Source: an uncultured Lentisphaerota bacterium
Lineage (GTDB): Bacteria; Verrucomicrobiota; Kiritimatiellia; CAIQIC01
Direction of reading: 5' to 3'
DNA: 50,214 nt
NCBI GenBank assembly: GCA_903896925.1
Contig: CAITZM010000005.1
Location: 1 to 50,214, forward strand
Position 1 is the first letter of the stretch, and the number at the start of each line of letters is the position of its first letter. Below are positions 36,911 to 45,160 of this stretch, one piece after another. The notes beneath the pieces were generated by a model that saw only the letters and a program-made list of their open reading frames with translations, had not been told where the DNA came from and ran no database searches. Made by a program: the position numbers and the translations under genes.

Positions 36911-38611
36911 ATGTTTCCTTCATTTCAACCTCGCGAACGGCGGCTGCTGCTGGTGGCGCTCCTGCTGCTGGTGGCGGCCTATGGGCTCTTCCTCTTCTGG
37001 CGCGGCTGCTTCGACCCTGACGAGGGCCGGTACGCCGAGATCCCGCGCGAGATGGTCGCGCGGGGCGACTGGCTGGAGATGCGGATGATGGGGTTCCGCT
37101 ACTACGAGAAGCCCATCCTCAGTTACTGGCTCACGGCGCCCGCGCTCGCCGTCTTCGGGCCCCACGATTGGGCCTCGCGCATCCCGCTGCTCCTCCCGCT
37201 CCTCGGCACGCTCCTGCTCATGCGCGGCCTGGTGCGCCGCCACTGGCCGCGTCCGGTCGCCGATCCCGCGCTGCTGACGATGCTCTCGGTTGCGGGCATC
37301 TTCACGGGCCTCGCCCTGCTGATGACCGACGCGTTCCTCGTCTTCTGGTTCGCGCTGGTTTGCGTGGCGCTGTTCGAGGCCTATGCCGCCGGCGCGTCGC
37401 CGGCGCGGCGGCGCAACGGGCTGCTGCTCGCGGCCGTGGCCGGCGCACTCGGCTTCATGACGAAGGGTGCCGTGGCCGTCGTGCTGCCGGGCGCAGCGCT
37501 CTTCTGTTGGCTGCTCTGGGAGCGGCGGCTGCGCCAGCTCTGGACGTGGTGGCTGCTGCCGGCGGCGTTGCTGTTCGTCGGGATTCTCGCGCCGTGGCTG
37601 TGGTGGCTTGAGCAGCATAACCCGGGCTTCTTCAAGTATTTCGTGATTGATGAGCACTTCTCGCGCTTCACCGGCACGCGCGCCTCGCAGGGCCATCCGG
37701 AACCGTGGTGGCTTTTCCTTGCGCTGACCCCGGTGATGCTGCTGCCGTGGACGCTCTTCGGGATCCGCGCCCTCGTGCGCGGCTGGGGCCGGCACGACAG
37801 CCTGACGCGTTTCCTGGTCTGCTGGTCGGCGCTCGTGATCGTGTTCTTCTCGATCAGCAGCGGCAAGCTGATGAGCTATATCCTGCCCGCGTTCCCTGCG
37901 CTGGGTCTGCTGATCGGCCGCTGGGGACTGGGGGAGCCGCAGGATGACTCAGTGCGCGACCGTCGCCTCTGGCGGCTCGGCCTCGCCGGCCCGGTCATCG
38001 TCGCGCTCATGCTCGCGGTGCTCTGGATCGGCAGTTGGTTCCAGCTGGTGCCTGCGCGTGTGCCCCAGATTGCCCTCGCGAGCGCGCTGCTCTTCGTGCC
38101 CATCGCGGCCGCATTTTGGTTCGCGCGGCGGGCGCTGCGTACCTTTGCGGGGGTCTGGCTGGTGGTCAGCAGTCTGCTGCTCGGCCTCGCCCTCATCTGC
38201 TCGCCGCTCGCCGGGTTGAACTTCAATGTCTTCCTGCACCTGAACAACTCGGGGCTCTACAAGCAGATCGCCGCGCAGCTCCAGCCGGAGGACCAGCTCC
38301 TCATGTTCTTCGATTACCGCCCGGCCCTGGTGTACTACACCCAGCGCGACGCCATCGCCTTCCAGATGAAGAACGAACTCGCCTACGGCATGGCCGCCGA
38401 GCCGGACCGGCGCGGCAGCCTGGAGACGTTCGAGCAATTGCGCACCCTCGCCAGCCAGTGCCGTGGCAAGCTCTACGGTTTTGTGGATCCGCCGGACGTG
38501 GCGCGGCGCCTCGGCCCGATCCGCGAAGCGCTGGTGCCCACCGCTTTCCCGAAGACCCCGGACACCGTGGTGTTCGAGGTGATATTCCCCAAGGCGGCGC
38601 CCGGCCCGTGA
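36911..38611 (+). CDS. ArnT/PMT-type membrane glycosyltransferase
   Basis: The 566-aa integral membrane protein has about 11-12 hydrophobic helices beginning with RLLLVALLLLVAAYGLFLFW. The first periplasmic loop contains CFDPDEGRYAEIPREMV, the acidic motif characteristic of ArnT-like (GT83) transferases. EKPILSYWLTAPAL and FMTKGAVAVVLPGA also fit. These enzymes use polyprenyl-phosphate sugars as donors and modify lipid A or other surface glycans outside the inner membrane. A TAGAGT box ends 5 nt before the ATG, so the mRNA may be leaderless and separate from the upstream RNA. Sugar and acceptor are unknown. Confidence 0.88.
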   Translation: MFPSFQPRERRLLLVALLLLVAAYGLFLFWRGCFDPDEGRYAEIPREMVARGDWLEMRMMGFRYYEKPILSYWLTAPALAVFGPHDWASRIPLLLPLLGTLLLMRGLVRRHWPRPVADPALLTMLSVAGIFTGLALLMTDAFLVFWFALVCVALFEAYAAGASPARRRNGLLLAAVAGALGFMTKGAVAVVLPGAALFCWLLWERRLRQLWTWWLLPAALLFVGILAPWLWWLEQHNPGFFKYFVIDEHFSRFTGTRASQGHPEPWWLFLALTPVMLLPWTLFGIRALVRGWGRHDSLTRFLVCWSALVIVFFSISSGKLMSYILPAFPALGLLIGRWGLGEPQDDSVRDRRLWRLGLAGPVIVALMLAVLWIGSWFQLVPARVPQIALASALLFVPIAAAFWFARRALRTFAGVWLVVSSLLLGLALICSPLAGLNFNVFLHLNNSGLYKQIAAQLQPEDQLLMFFDYRPALVYYTQRDAIAFQMKNELAYGMAAEPDRRGSLETFEQLRTLASQCRGKLYGFVDPPDVARRLGPIREALVPTAFPKTPDTVVFEVIFPKAAPGP

Positions 38612-38620
38612 AGGCGCAGA

Positions 38621-38668
38621 TTCCCAGGGATTGGAACCCGGGGGCGCATCTTGCCCAAACCGTGGAAA
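38621..38668. repeat. Two TTCCAA-type palindromes between glycosyltransferase genes
   Basis: TTCCCAGGGATTGGAA (38621-38636) and TTGCCCAAACCGTGGAAA (38651-38668) are degenerate members spanning the short spacer between the two membrane glycosyltransferase genes. Confidence 0.55.
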
Positions 38669-38690
38669 CAGGTGCAGCGTGTCTGGCGCC

Positions 38691-40412
38691 ATGGTGAAAA
38701 AGATGGGAAACGTTGTCCAGTCGAGTCCGCGGGAGCGCTGCTCGATGCTGGCGCTGCTGGCCGTGTTTTTCTTGTTCGGCCTCTTTGATCACGCGCTGTG
38801 GTCCTCCAATGACACGCGCGAAGGCGCGATGATCGCTGCGATGGCGCGTGGCGGATCGTGGACGCTGCCGGAACTCAACGACGAACCCTACCTTGAAAAG
38901 CCGCCGCTGCTGCACTGGACCGGAGCGGTGCTGTGCCGGCTGGCCGGCACGGTCAATGAAGGGCTGGTGCGGCTCCCGGCGGCGCTGTATGGCTTCGGCA
39001 GCGTCGTGTTGATCTGGCTCTTCGGTCGTGCGCTCGGCCGCGAACGCGCCGGCCTGATCGCTGCCGCGCTCTGTTCTACGGCTCTGCTGATGACCGAGTA
39101 TTCCAAGGTGGTCCTCACCGACACCGCGTTGACGTTTGTCGTCATGTTGTCGCTGTGGTTGTTCTGGCGCGCCTACACGGCGACGGCTTGGCGCGGGCTC
39201 GGCTATTTCCTGTTCCTGCTCGCCACCGCGGCCGCGTTCTATGCCAAGGGCCTGCTCGGGCCTGGCTTCGTCTGGGTTGCGGTCGGCCTGTTCCTGCTCT
39301 GGCGGCGCGAGTGGAAGCTGCTCTTTGGCCTGCCGCTGGCCTTCCTGCCGCTCTTCGCGCTCGTGCTGGCGCCGTGGGTCGGCGCGCTGTGGCTGGCGGG
39401 GGGGCGCGACTATCTCGTCGGCGTGTTCTGGGACAACCAGTTCGGCCGGTTCCTCTCGTTCCACGACACGAGCCTGCCGCTGGATCCCTATTTCGTACAC
39501 AAGGAGCCGTTCTGGTATTACCTCAAGAGCGCGCCGGTCCGGCTGCTGCCGTGGACCCTGCTGGTCGGCGCCGCGCTGGCGGGCTGGTTCCGTCGCGGCA
39601 GCGCCTATCGCGGTGACCTCGCGCTCTTCCTGCGTCTCGCCCTCGTGACGATGGCGGCGGTGCTGCACATCTCCGCGGCCAAGACCGCCTGCTATGTCCT
39701 GCCCTTGCTCCCGCTGCTGTTCCTGTTGACCGGCGTCTGGCTGGAGGACGCCCTCCGGCCCGGTGCCGCGCGGCGCTGGGAAGTCGTGCTGCTCGGTGTC
39801 ACGGCCGGCGCGCTCGCGGTGCTGGCGCTCCTTGCTCCGCTCGGTGTGCTGGGCGCCCATGTCTTCTTTCGGTATTTCGATCATGGGGTTCATGGTCATT
39901 TGCCGGCGGGTCTGACGGCCTACGGCGTCATGCTGGCTGTGCTCGCGCTGGGCCTCGCCATTTTGTTCGTCCGGCGGCTGTGGCGCTGGCAGCGTGCGGG
40001 CGAAGGGCAGGCCATCGCCTGGCAGGGCCCGCAGATGCTCATCACGTTGCTCGTGCTTTGTCTGGCCGCGCTGTTGCCCATCTTGGACGCGGCCAAGTCC
40101 TACCGCCCGCTCGCCGAACTCGTGCTCAAGCACGTCGGCGTCTCCGGCCGTCTTGGTTTCACGAGCGATGAGGAGCGCGACCTCGGTGCGTTGACGTTCT
40201 ATCTTGGACGCCATGTGGATTTCGTCGCGCGCGACGAGTCATTGACGGAATATCTGCTCGTCGGCCGCCGGCCCGCCGGGGTGCTCATTCTCGCGGACCA
40301 GTTCGAGGCGGTGCGGGACCAGCTGCTCGCCGGCTGTCCCGTGCAGTATCTGCGGGTGACCGCCGGCGGCTACAAGGCGCGGGACTACTGGCTGGTTATG
40401 CCGCGTCCCTGA
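38691..40412 (+). CDS. Second ArnT/PMT-type membrane glycosyltransferase
   Basis: The 573-aa polytopic protein is a paralogue of its upstream neighbour. It has SMLALLAVFFLFGLFDHALW, a first loop WSSNDTREGAMIAAMARGGS in which the acidic motif is DTRE, and NDEPYLEKPPLLHW, both typical of the PMT_2 superfamily. Further helices include YFLFLLATAAAFYAKGLLG. It should transfer a sugar from a polyprenyl-phosphate donor on the periplasmic side. The 79-bp spacer from the previous gene suggests one transcript. The start is chosen at the ATG of MVKKMGNVV; an upstream Met at 38631 would place the palindrome repeat in the coding region. Confidence 0.85.
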   Translation: MVKKMGNVVQSSPRERCSMLALLAVFFLFGLFDHALWSSNDTREGAMIAAMARGGSWTLPELNDEPYLEKPPLLHWTGAVLCRLAGTVNEGLVRLPAALYGFGSVVLIWLFGRALGRERAGLIAAALCSTALLMTEYSKVVLTDTALTFVVMLSLWLFWRAYTATAWRGLGYFLFLLATAAAFYAKGLLGPGFVWVAVGLFLLWRREWKLLFGLPLAFLPLFALVLAPWVGALWLAGGRDYLVGVFWDNQFGRFLSFHDTSLPLDPYFVHKEPFWYYLKSAPVRLLPWTLLVGAALAGWFRRGSAYRGDLALFLRLALVTMAAVLHISAAKTACYVLPLLPLLFLLTGVWLEDALRPGAARRWEVVLLGVTAGALAVLALLAPLGVLGAHVFFRYFDHGVHGHLPAGLTAYGVMLAVLALGLAILFVRRLWRWQRAGEGQAIAWQGPQMLITLLVLCLAALLPILDAAKSYRPLAELVLKHVGVSGRLGFTSDEERDLGALTFYLGRHVDFVARDESLTEYLLVGRRPAGVLILADQFEAVRDQLLAGCPVQYLRVTAGGYKARDYWLVMPRP

Positions 40413-40680
40413 GGAACGCTGTCTGCATGAACGCCAGCGTATGCCGTGGGCAGCCGGCATCTCACGCTGTAACCCCCTGATCGGCTTGCGGCCCCCAATC
40501 AACATTGTCGGCCTTGATCTCACACTTGTACAAGTGTGAGATCAAGGCCGGAAGAGCGCGTCGCATGGACTCTGGCTTGCTGTCGTATTGGCCTGTCAAC
40601 AGCTCATTAATACGGCTTGCATTTGAATGCGATCATCTCACACTTGCACAAGTGTGAGATGGAGCAGGGAGGAGGGTTCC
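40413..40680. promoter_or_regulatory. Regulatory spacer with two CACACTTG palindromes
   Basis: No gene is visible. A perfect 42-nt palindrome spans 40509-40550, with the centre CACACTTGTACAAGTGTG. A 26-nt one, with arms ATCTCACACTTG and CAAGTGTGAGAT around CA, spans 40635-40660, ending just before the GGAGG of the downstream regulator. They share an 18-nt core and their centres are 118 nt apart. They look like operator sites of the regulator. Confidence 0.75.
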
Positions 40681-41322
40681 ATGAAACTGATCGTGTCCGT
40701 CTGTCGCGTGCTGTCCAGTCGGCCCCGGCTGCGCCTGCTGCGCGCCATACATGCGCAACCGGGGCTCAGCGTAGAGGCGCTGGCTGCTGAGGTGGCGCTC
40801 TCGGAAGCGGCAGCCTCACGCCAGCTCAGCTTGCTGGCCCATTACCAGTTGGTACAGGCCACCCCCAAGGGCCGCTATGTGCTCTACGCGCCTGCTCGGC
40901 CGCGCGCCACCGGCAACCGCTTCCTGCTGGAGATGCAGGCTTATCTGCAGGAGTTGTTCGGCACCCAGCAGCCCGATAGCGTCCTGAAGAACCTCTGCGC
41001 CGAGGCTGTCGAGCCGACCTGGGAGGCCCTGAATACTGCACTTATCAAGCTGTTTACCGCTTACACCCATCTGCGCCGTCTGTTTATCATCCGCTATCTG
41101 GCCCGTCAGGGTGCCGCCACGACAGAACAACTGTGCGAGCAACTCCAGCTGTCTGCGGCCGCCGCCCACCGCCACTTGCGCAAACTGCAACGGCGCGGCC
41201 TCCTGCTCTCACGTGACGTATCAACTTCGTGGATGCTGGCCTCCCCCGCGAAACTGGCCGGACAACGGAACTTGCTGGCCCTGGTGGTGCGTGCGTTACA
41301 GGCGAACGGACGGGCCCGATGA
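40681..41322 (+). CDS. Transcription regulator with two tandem winged-helix (ArsR-like) domains
   Basis: The 213-aa protein carries two winged-helix units in one chain. The first (about 1-73) has LRLLRAIHAQPGLSVEALAA, SEAAASRQLSLLAHYQLV and a wing ending GRYVLYAP. The second (about 120-187) has RRLFIIRYLARQGAATTEQL and SAAAAHRHLRKLQRRGLL with a wing ending TSWMLASP. A helical linker (NRFLLEMQAYLQELFG) joins them. Having two domains would let a monomer read both halves of a palindrome. No metal-binding Cys cluster is seen, so the signal is unknown. GGAGG precedes the ATG and a palindromic site overlaps the leader, so autoregulation is likely. I do not recognise a named family. Confidence 0.8.
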   Translation: MKLIVSVCRVLSSRPRLRLLRAIHAQPGLSVEALAAEVALSEAAASRQLSLLAHYQLVQATPKGRYVLYAPARPRATGNRFLLEMQAYLQELFGTQQPDSVLKNLCAEAVEPTWEALNTALIKLFTAYTHLRRLFIIRYLARQGAATTEQLCEQLQLSAAAAHRHLRKLQRRGLLLSRDVSTSWMLASPAKLAGQRNLLALVVRALQANGRAR

Positions 41323-41333
41323 CCTGCCGTATG

Positions 41334-41355
41334 CTCACACTGGCGCATGTGTGAG
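41334..41355. promoter_or_regulatory. Third CACACTTG-like palindrome, downstream of the regulator
   Basis: CTCACACTGGCGCATGTGTGAG is an imperfect copy of the palindromes at 40509 and 40635, placed 11 nt after the regulator stop and upstream of pdxH. It may be an operator for pdxH or a degenerate copy. Confidence 0.6.
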
Positions 41356-41391
41356 AAAGGAATCGACCCTGATGCGATCACCGCCGCGCAC

Positions 41392-41420
41392 TTGACTTTG
41401 CCGGCGGCTCCGGCAAACCT
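41392..41420 (+). promoter_or_regulatory. Putative pdxH promoter
   Basis: TTGACT (41392-41397) is 17 nt from AAACCT (41415-41420), which ends 6 nt before the pdxH ATG. The -10 match is weak, but the -35 resembles TTGACT at 42094 and 24581. Confidence 0.4.
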
Positions 41421-41426
41421 CCGGCC

Positions 41427-42068
41427 ATGTCCATCATCACCAAACTCTGTGCGCTGCCGGGTATCTACCGCGGCCTGGCCGTGGAAAACCTCGACCCGGA
41501 CCCGATCCGGCAGTTCAAGGAGTGGTATCAATTCGCCAAGCGCACCGGTTGCTACTGGCCCGACTCCGTCAACCTCGCCACCGCCACGCCGGAGGGGCGG
41601 CCGTCCTCGCGGCTGATGTTGCTCAAGGGCGTGGACGCGCGCGGCTTCGTCCTCTACACCAACTACGAGAGCCGCAAGGCGCGCGAGTTGGAGGCCAACC
41701 CGCACGCCGCGCTCGCCCTGCACTGGGTCGAGCTGATCCGGCAGGTCCGCATCGAGGGCAGCGTCGCGCGTGTCAGCCACGAGGAATCCAACGCCTACTT
41801 CCAGTCGCGCCTGCGCGGCAGCCGCATCGGCGCCTGGGCCTCCCGGCAGAGCAGCGTCCTCGCCAGCCGCGACGAGTTCGAGCGCGCCTGCCGCGAGTAC
41901 GACGCCAAGTTCAAGGGCGGCGAGGTCCCGCTGCCGCCGTACTGGGGCGGCTACCGCGTCACGCCCGAGGTGATCGAGTTCTGGCAGGGCCGCCGCTTCC
42001 GCTGGCATGACCGCTTCCGCTACACGCGCACCGCCGCCGGCTGGACGATCGAACGCCTCTCGCCCTGA
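41427..42068 (+). CDS. Pyridoxamine/pyridoxine 5'-phosphate oxidase
   Basis: The 213-aa FMN enzyme converts pyridoxine or pyridoxamine 5'-phosphate to pyridoxal 5'-phosphate, the cofactor needed by SufS downstream. It has DPIRQFKEWYQFAKRTGC, the FMN-binding GRPSSRLMLLKGVDARGFVL and YTNYESRKARELEANPHAAL, and the C-terminal PYWGGYRVTPEVIEFWQGR substrate loop with RLHDR-like RWHDRFRYTR. Its length is typical. It stands alone between the regulator and the suf operon. Confidence 0.96.
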   Translation: MSIITKLCALPGIYRGLAVENLDPDPIRQFKEWYQFAKRTGCYWPDSVNLATATPEGRPSSRLMLLKGVDARGFVLYTNYESRKARELEANPHAALALHWVELIRQVRIEGSVARVSHEESNAYFQSRLRGSRIGAWASRQSSVLASRDEFERACREYDAKFKGGEVPLPPYWGGYRVTPEVIEFWQGRRFRWHDRFRYTRTAAGWTIERLSP

Positions 42069-42093
42069 GCGCACGCCGCGGCCCGGGCGCCAT

Positions 42094-42121
42094 TTGACTT
42101 TCCCGCCCGCCGCGGTAGGTT
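42094..42121 (+). promoter_or_regulatory. suf operon promoter
   Basis: TTGACT (42094-42099) and TAGGTT (42116-42121) are 16 nt apart, 32 nt before the Rrf2 start codon. No clear IscR/SufR-type inverted repeat is visible by eye. Confidence 0.6.
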
Positions 42122-42153
42122 GCGGCGCAACTAGGACATGAAAGGTCTGAGTT

Positions 42154-42591
42154 ATGATTTTACTGAGCAAGCGGGCGGAATACGGGCTGATGGCGCTGCT
42201 GCACCTGGCGGGCGCGGCGGTGCGCGGCAAGCCGGTCAGCTCCGCGAGCATCGCGGCGCGGCACCGCATCCCGGCGGCGCTGCTGGGCAAGGTGATGCAG
42301 GAGCTGGCGCGCGGCGGGCTGGTCGAGTCGGCGGCGGGGGTCGCCGGCGGCTACCGGCTGCGGCAGGCGCCGGCGCGCGTGACGCTCGGCTCCGTGATTG
42401 CGGCGGTGGATGGGCCGATCCGGCTCGCGGGCTGCGCGGACGGCTGCGCCTGCGACCAGCGCAAGACGTGCAACGTCCGCGCGCCGCTGGCCCGCGTCAG
42501 CGGCGCCGTGACCGCGCCGTTCGAGCAGATCACGCTGGCCGACCTGGGAGCGAGGAACCATGGGCAATCAAAATTCAAAGCACGACGCTGA
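42154..42591 (+). CDS. Rrf2-family iron-sulfur regulator of the suf operon
   Basis: The 145-aa protein has an Rrf2 winged helix (LLSKRAEYGLMALLHLAGAA, SIAARHRIPAALLGKVMQEL, GGYRLRQAP) and a Cys cluster C94-x3-C98-x-C100-x5-C106 able to bind a 2Fe-2S cluster, as in IscR-type sensors. Sitting first in the suf operon, it probably represses it when clusters are plentiful. The last 32 nt overlap the sufT start. The Cys spacing differs from IscR (C-x5-C-x5-C), so cluster type is inference. Confidence 0.9.
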   Translation: MILLSKRAEYGLMALLHLAGAAVRGKPVSSASIAARHRIPAALLGKVMQELARGGLVESAAGVAGGYRLRQAPARVTLGSVIAAVDGPIRLAGCADGCACDQRKTCNVRAPLARVSGAVTAPFEQITLADLGARNHGQSKFKARR

Positions 42592-42958
42592 GCAGATGAA
42601 GGCCTTCGGCTTCACGGGCGAACCGCCGGCCGGCGGCTGGACCGAGGAGCACGTGCGCGAGGTGTTGCGCTGGGTCATGGACCCGGACCTGCAGATCAAC
42701 ATCGTGGCGCTCGGGCTGGTCTACGGCATCGAGCTCGGCCGTGGCGGGGTGAAGGTCCTGATGACGTTGACCTCTCCGGGCTGTCCCTATGCCGACGAAC
42801 TGGTGGCGAATGTGCGCGACATGGTGCGGATGCTGCGCGGCGTCCGCACGGTGACGGTCGAGCTGGTCTGGGAACCGGCGTGGAACCCGATGATGATGGA
42901 CGAGGATCTGCGCGCGGAACTGGGCTTTGATGTGGCGACGAAAGGAAAAACGGAATGA
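42560..42958 (+). CDS. SufT-like MIP18/DUF59 iron-sulfur maturation protein
   Basis: The 132-aa protein has the DUF59 core: TEEHVREVLRWVMDPDLQIN, VALGLVYGIEL, and LTSPGCPYADELVANVRDMV with the conserved Cys. Proteins of this family help deliver or mature Fe-S clusters and are frequent in suf operons. A GAGG lies just before the start, which overlaps the Rrf2 gene; the stop overlaps sufC by 4 nt. Confidence 0.92.
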   Translation: MGNQNSKHDAEQMKAFGFTGEPPAGGWTEEHVREVLRWVMDPDLQINIVALGLVYGIELGRGGVKVLMTLTSPGCPYADELVANVRDMVRMLRGVRTVTVELVWEPAWNPMMMDEDLRAELGFDVATKGKTE

Positions 42959-43722
42959 GTGCGGCGGCTGAATTTGAACTCCGCAACCTGCGGGTGCGCA
43001 ACGGCACGAAGGAGATTCTCCGCGGCGTGGACCTGACGCTGCAGCGCGGCGAGACGCATGCGCTGATGGGGCCGAACGGTTCCGGCAAGAGCACGCTGGC
43101 GAACGTCATCATGGGCCACCCGGACTACGAGGTGACCGGCGGCGACATCCTGTTCCGCGGGCGGAGCCTGCTCGGGCTGGCCCCGGAGGAGCGCGCCAGG
43201 CTGGGCGTCTTTCTCGCGTTCCAGTACCCGGTGGCCGTGCCCGGCGTCAGCGTGGCGCGCTTCCTCAAGGCGGCGGTCGAGGCTGTGCGCGGCAAGAGCA
43301 CCGGCGGCGCGGGCGGCTTCCTCAAGGGCGTCCGCGAACAGATGAAGTTCCTGGAGATCACCGAGGCCTTTCTCGACCGCGGGCTGAACGAGGGCTTTTC
43401 CGGCGGCGAGAAGAAACGGCTGGAGATCCTGCAGATGCTGCTGCTCAAGCCCGCGCTCGGCGTGCTCGACGAGACCGACTCCGGCCTCGACATCGACGCG
43501 CTCCGCATCGTCGCCGAGGGCGTCAACCGCCTGCGCGGGCCGGACCTGACGCTGCTGGTGATCACGCACTACGAGCGCCTGCTCAAGCTGATCGAGCCGG
43601 ATCATCTGCACGTCCTGATGAACGGCCGCATCGTCTTCTCCGGCGGTCCGGAGGCGGTGAAAAAACTGGAAGAGCACGGTTACGACTGGATCCGGGAACA
43701 GGTCGGCGCGGAGGCGGGTTGA
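42955..43722 (+). CDS. Fe-S cluster assembly ATPase SufC
   Basis: The 255-aa ABC-type ATPase energises the SufBCD scaffold. Walker [10 protein letters not shown] is at 39-47, signature SGGEKKR at 149-155 and Walker B LGVLDET at 168-174; [14 protein letters not shown] and [15 protein letters not shown] are SufC-specific. It overlaps both sufT (ATGA) and sufB (TGATG), so the genes are translationally coupled. Confidence 0.97.
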   Translation: MSAAAEFELRNLRVRNGTKEILRGVDLTLQRGETHALMGPNGSGKSTLANVIMGHPDYEVTGGDILFRGRSLLGLAPEERARLGVFLAFQYPVAVPGVSVARFLKAAVEAVRGKSTGGAGGFLKGVREQMKFLEITEAFLDRGLNEGFSGGEKKRLEILQMLLLKPALGVLDETDSGLDIDALRIVAEGVNRLRGPDLTLLVITHYERLLKLIEPDHLHVLMNGRIVFSGGPEAVKKLEEHGYDWIREQVGAEAG

Positions 43723-45158
43723 TGGCACACGAACTTCCAGGCGACAGCAAGCTGCTACAGGACTACCGCTTCGGCTTTGTCACGGATATCGCCGCGGAGG
43801 CCTTTCCGAAGGGCCTCAACGAGGTCGTGGTCCGGCTGATCAGCGCCAAGAAGGGCGAGCCGGGCTGGATGACCGACTGGCGGCTGGCGGCCTACCGCCA
43901 TTGGCTCACCCTGCGCGAGCCGCACTGGGCGCGCGCCGACTATCCGCCGATCGATTACCAGGCCAGCTATTACTACAGCGCGCCGCGGCAGCGCCCCGGC
44001 AAGCCGGGCGAAATGGATCCCGAACTGGCGAAGACCTTCGAGAAGCTCGGCGTGCCGCTGCACGAGCGCGGCGGGCTCGCCGGCTTCGCCGTGGACGCGG
44101 TGTTCGACAGCGTTTCGGTCTCGACCACGCAGCGCGAGCGGCTGAAAAAGCAGGGCATCATCTTCTGCTCGATGTCCGAGGCGATCCGCGAGCATGGCGA
44201 CCTCGTGCGCCAGTACCTCGGCAGCGTCGTGCCGCCGACCGACAACTTCTTTGCCGCGCTCAACTCGGCGGTCTTCACCGACGGCTCGTTCTGCTACATC
44301 CCGCGCGGCGTGCGCTGCCCGATCGAGCTGTCGACGTATTTCCGCATCAACGCCCTGCGCACCGGCCAGTTCGAACGCACCCTGATCATCGCCGAGCCGG
44401 AGAGCTTCGTCTCCTACATCGAGGGCTGCACCGCGCCGGCTCGCGACGAGAACCAGCTCCACGCCGCCATCGTCGAGCTGGTCGCGCTCGAGGGGGCGCG
44501 GATCAAATATTCCACCGTGCAGAACTGGTTCGCCGGTGACGCGGAAGGGAAGGGCGGCATCTATAACTTTGTCACCAAGCGCGGCCACTGCCGCGGTGCC
44601 CGCTCGCACATCTCGTGGACACAGGTTGAGGTCGGCGCCGCGATCACCTGGAAGTATCCCAGCGTCATCCTGGAGGGCGCGGACTCGGTCGGCGAGTTCT
44701 ATTCCGTCGCCTTCACGCACGACCGCATGCAGGCCGACACCGGCACGAAGATGATCCACCTCGGGCCCCGCACGCGCAGCACGATCGTCTCGAAAGGTAT
44801 TTCGGCGGGGCGGTCGGCGAACACCTACCGCGGCCTGGTCAAGATCCTGCCCGCGGCCACCGGCGCGCGGAACCATACCCGGTGCGACTCGATGCTGATC
44901 GGCTCGCAGTGCAGCGCAAACACGTTCCCGGTGATCGAGTCGCGCAACGCGACGGCGATCACCGAGCACGAGGCGACCACCTCGCGCATCAGCGAGGAGC
45001 AGCTGTTCTACCTGCGCAGCCGCGGCCTCGACGAGGAGGCCGCGACCGCGCTCATCGTCCACGGCTTCTGCAAGGAAGTGCTCAAGGAGCTGCCGATGGA
45101 GTTCGCCGTCGAGGCGGTCAAGCTGCTGGAACTCAAACTCGAACATAGCGTGGGCTGA
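43722..45158 (+). CDS. Fe-S cluster assembly protein SufB
   Basis: The 478-aa scaffold subunit has the right-handed beta-helix of Suf[84 protein letters not shown] with a conserved Cys, and [32 protein letters not shown] segment and the C-terminal [15 protein letters not shown] follow. The start is at the ATG overlapping the sufC stop; the TTG codon just before is less likely. It is the usual length. Confidence 0.97.
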   Translation: MAHELPGDSKLLQDYRFGFVTDIAAEAFPKGLNEVVVRLISAKKGEPGWMTDWRLAAYRHWLTLREPHWARADYPPIDYQASYYYSAPRQRPGKPGEMDPELAKTFEKLGVPLHERGGLAGFAVDAVFDSVSVSTTQRERLKKQGIIFCSMSEAIREHGDLVRQYLGSVVPPTDNFFAALNSAVFTDGSFCYIPRGVRCPIELSTYFRINALRTGQFERTLIIAEPESFVSYIEGCTAPARDENQLHAAIVELVALEGARIKYSTVQNWFAGDAEGKGGIYNFVTKRGHCRGARSHISWTQVEVGAAITWKYPSVILEGADSVGEFYSVAFTHDRMQADTGTKMIHLGPRTRSTIVSKGISAGRSANTYRGLVKILPAATGARNHTRCDSMLIGSQCSANTFPVIESRNATAITEHEATTSRISEEQLFYLRSRGLDEEAATALIVHGFCKEVLKELPMEFAVEAVKLLELKLEHSVG

Positions 45159-45160
45159 CG

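Noticed and set aside
38631..38690. Upstream Met as start of the second membrane glycosyltransferase
   Set aside because: The extension covers a repeat palindrome and gives a non-hydrophobic, Cys/Pro-rich leader; the Met at 38691 is nearer the first helix.
38301..40214. A 637-codon minus-strand frame opposite the second membrane glycosyltransferase
   Set aside because: The protein is Arg/Gln/Glu-rich without a domain, and the plus-strand gene has transmembrane helices and family motifs.
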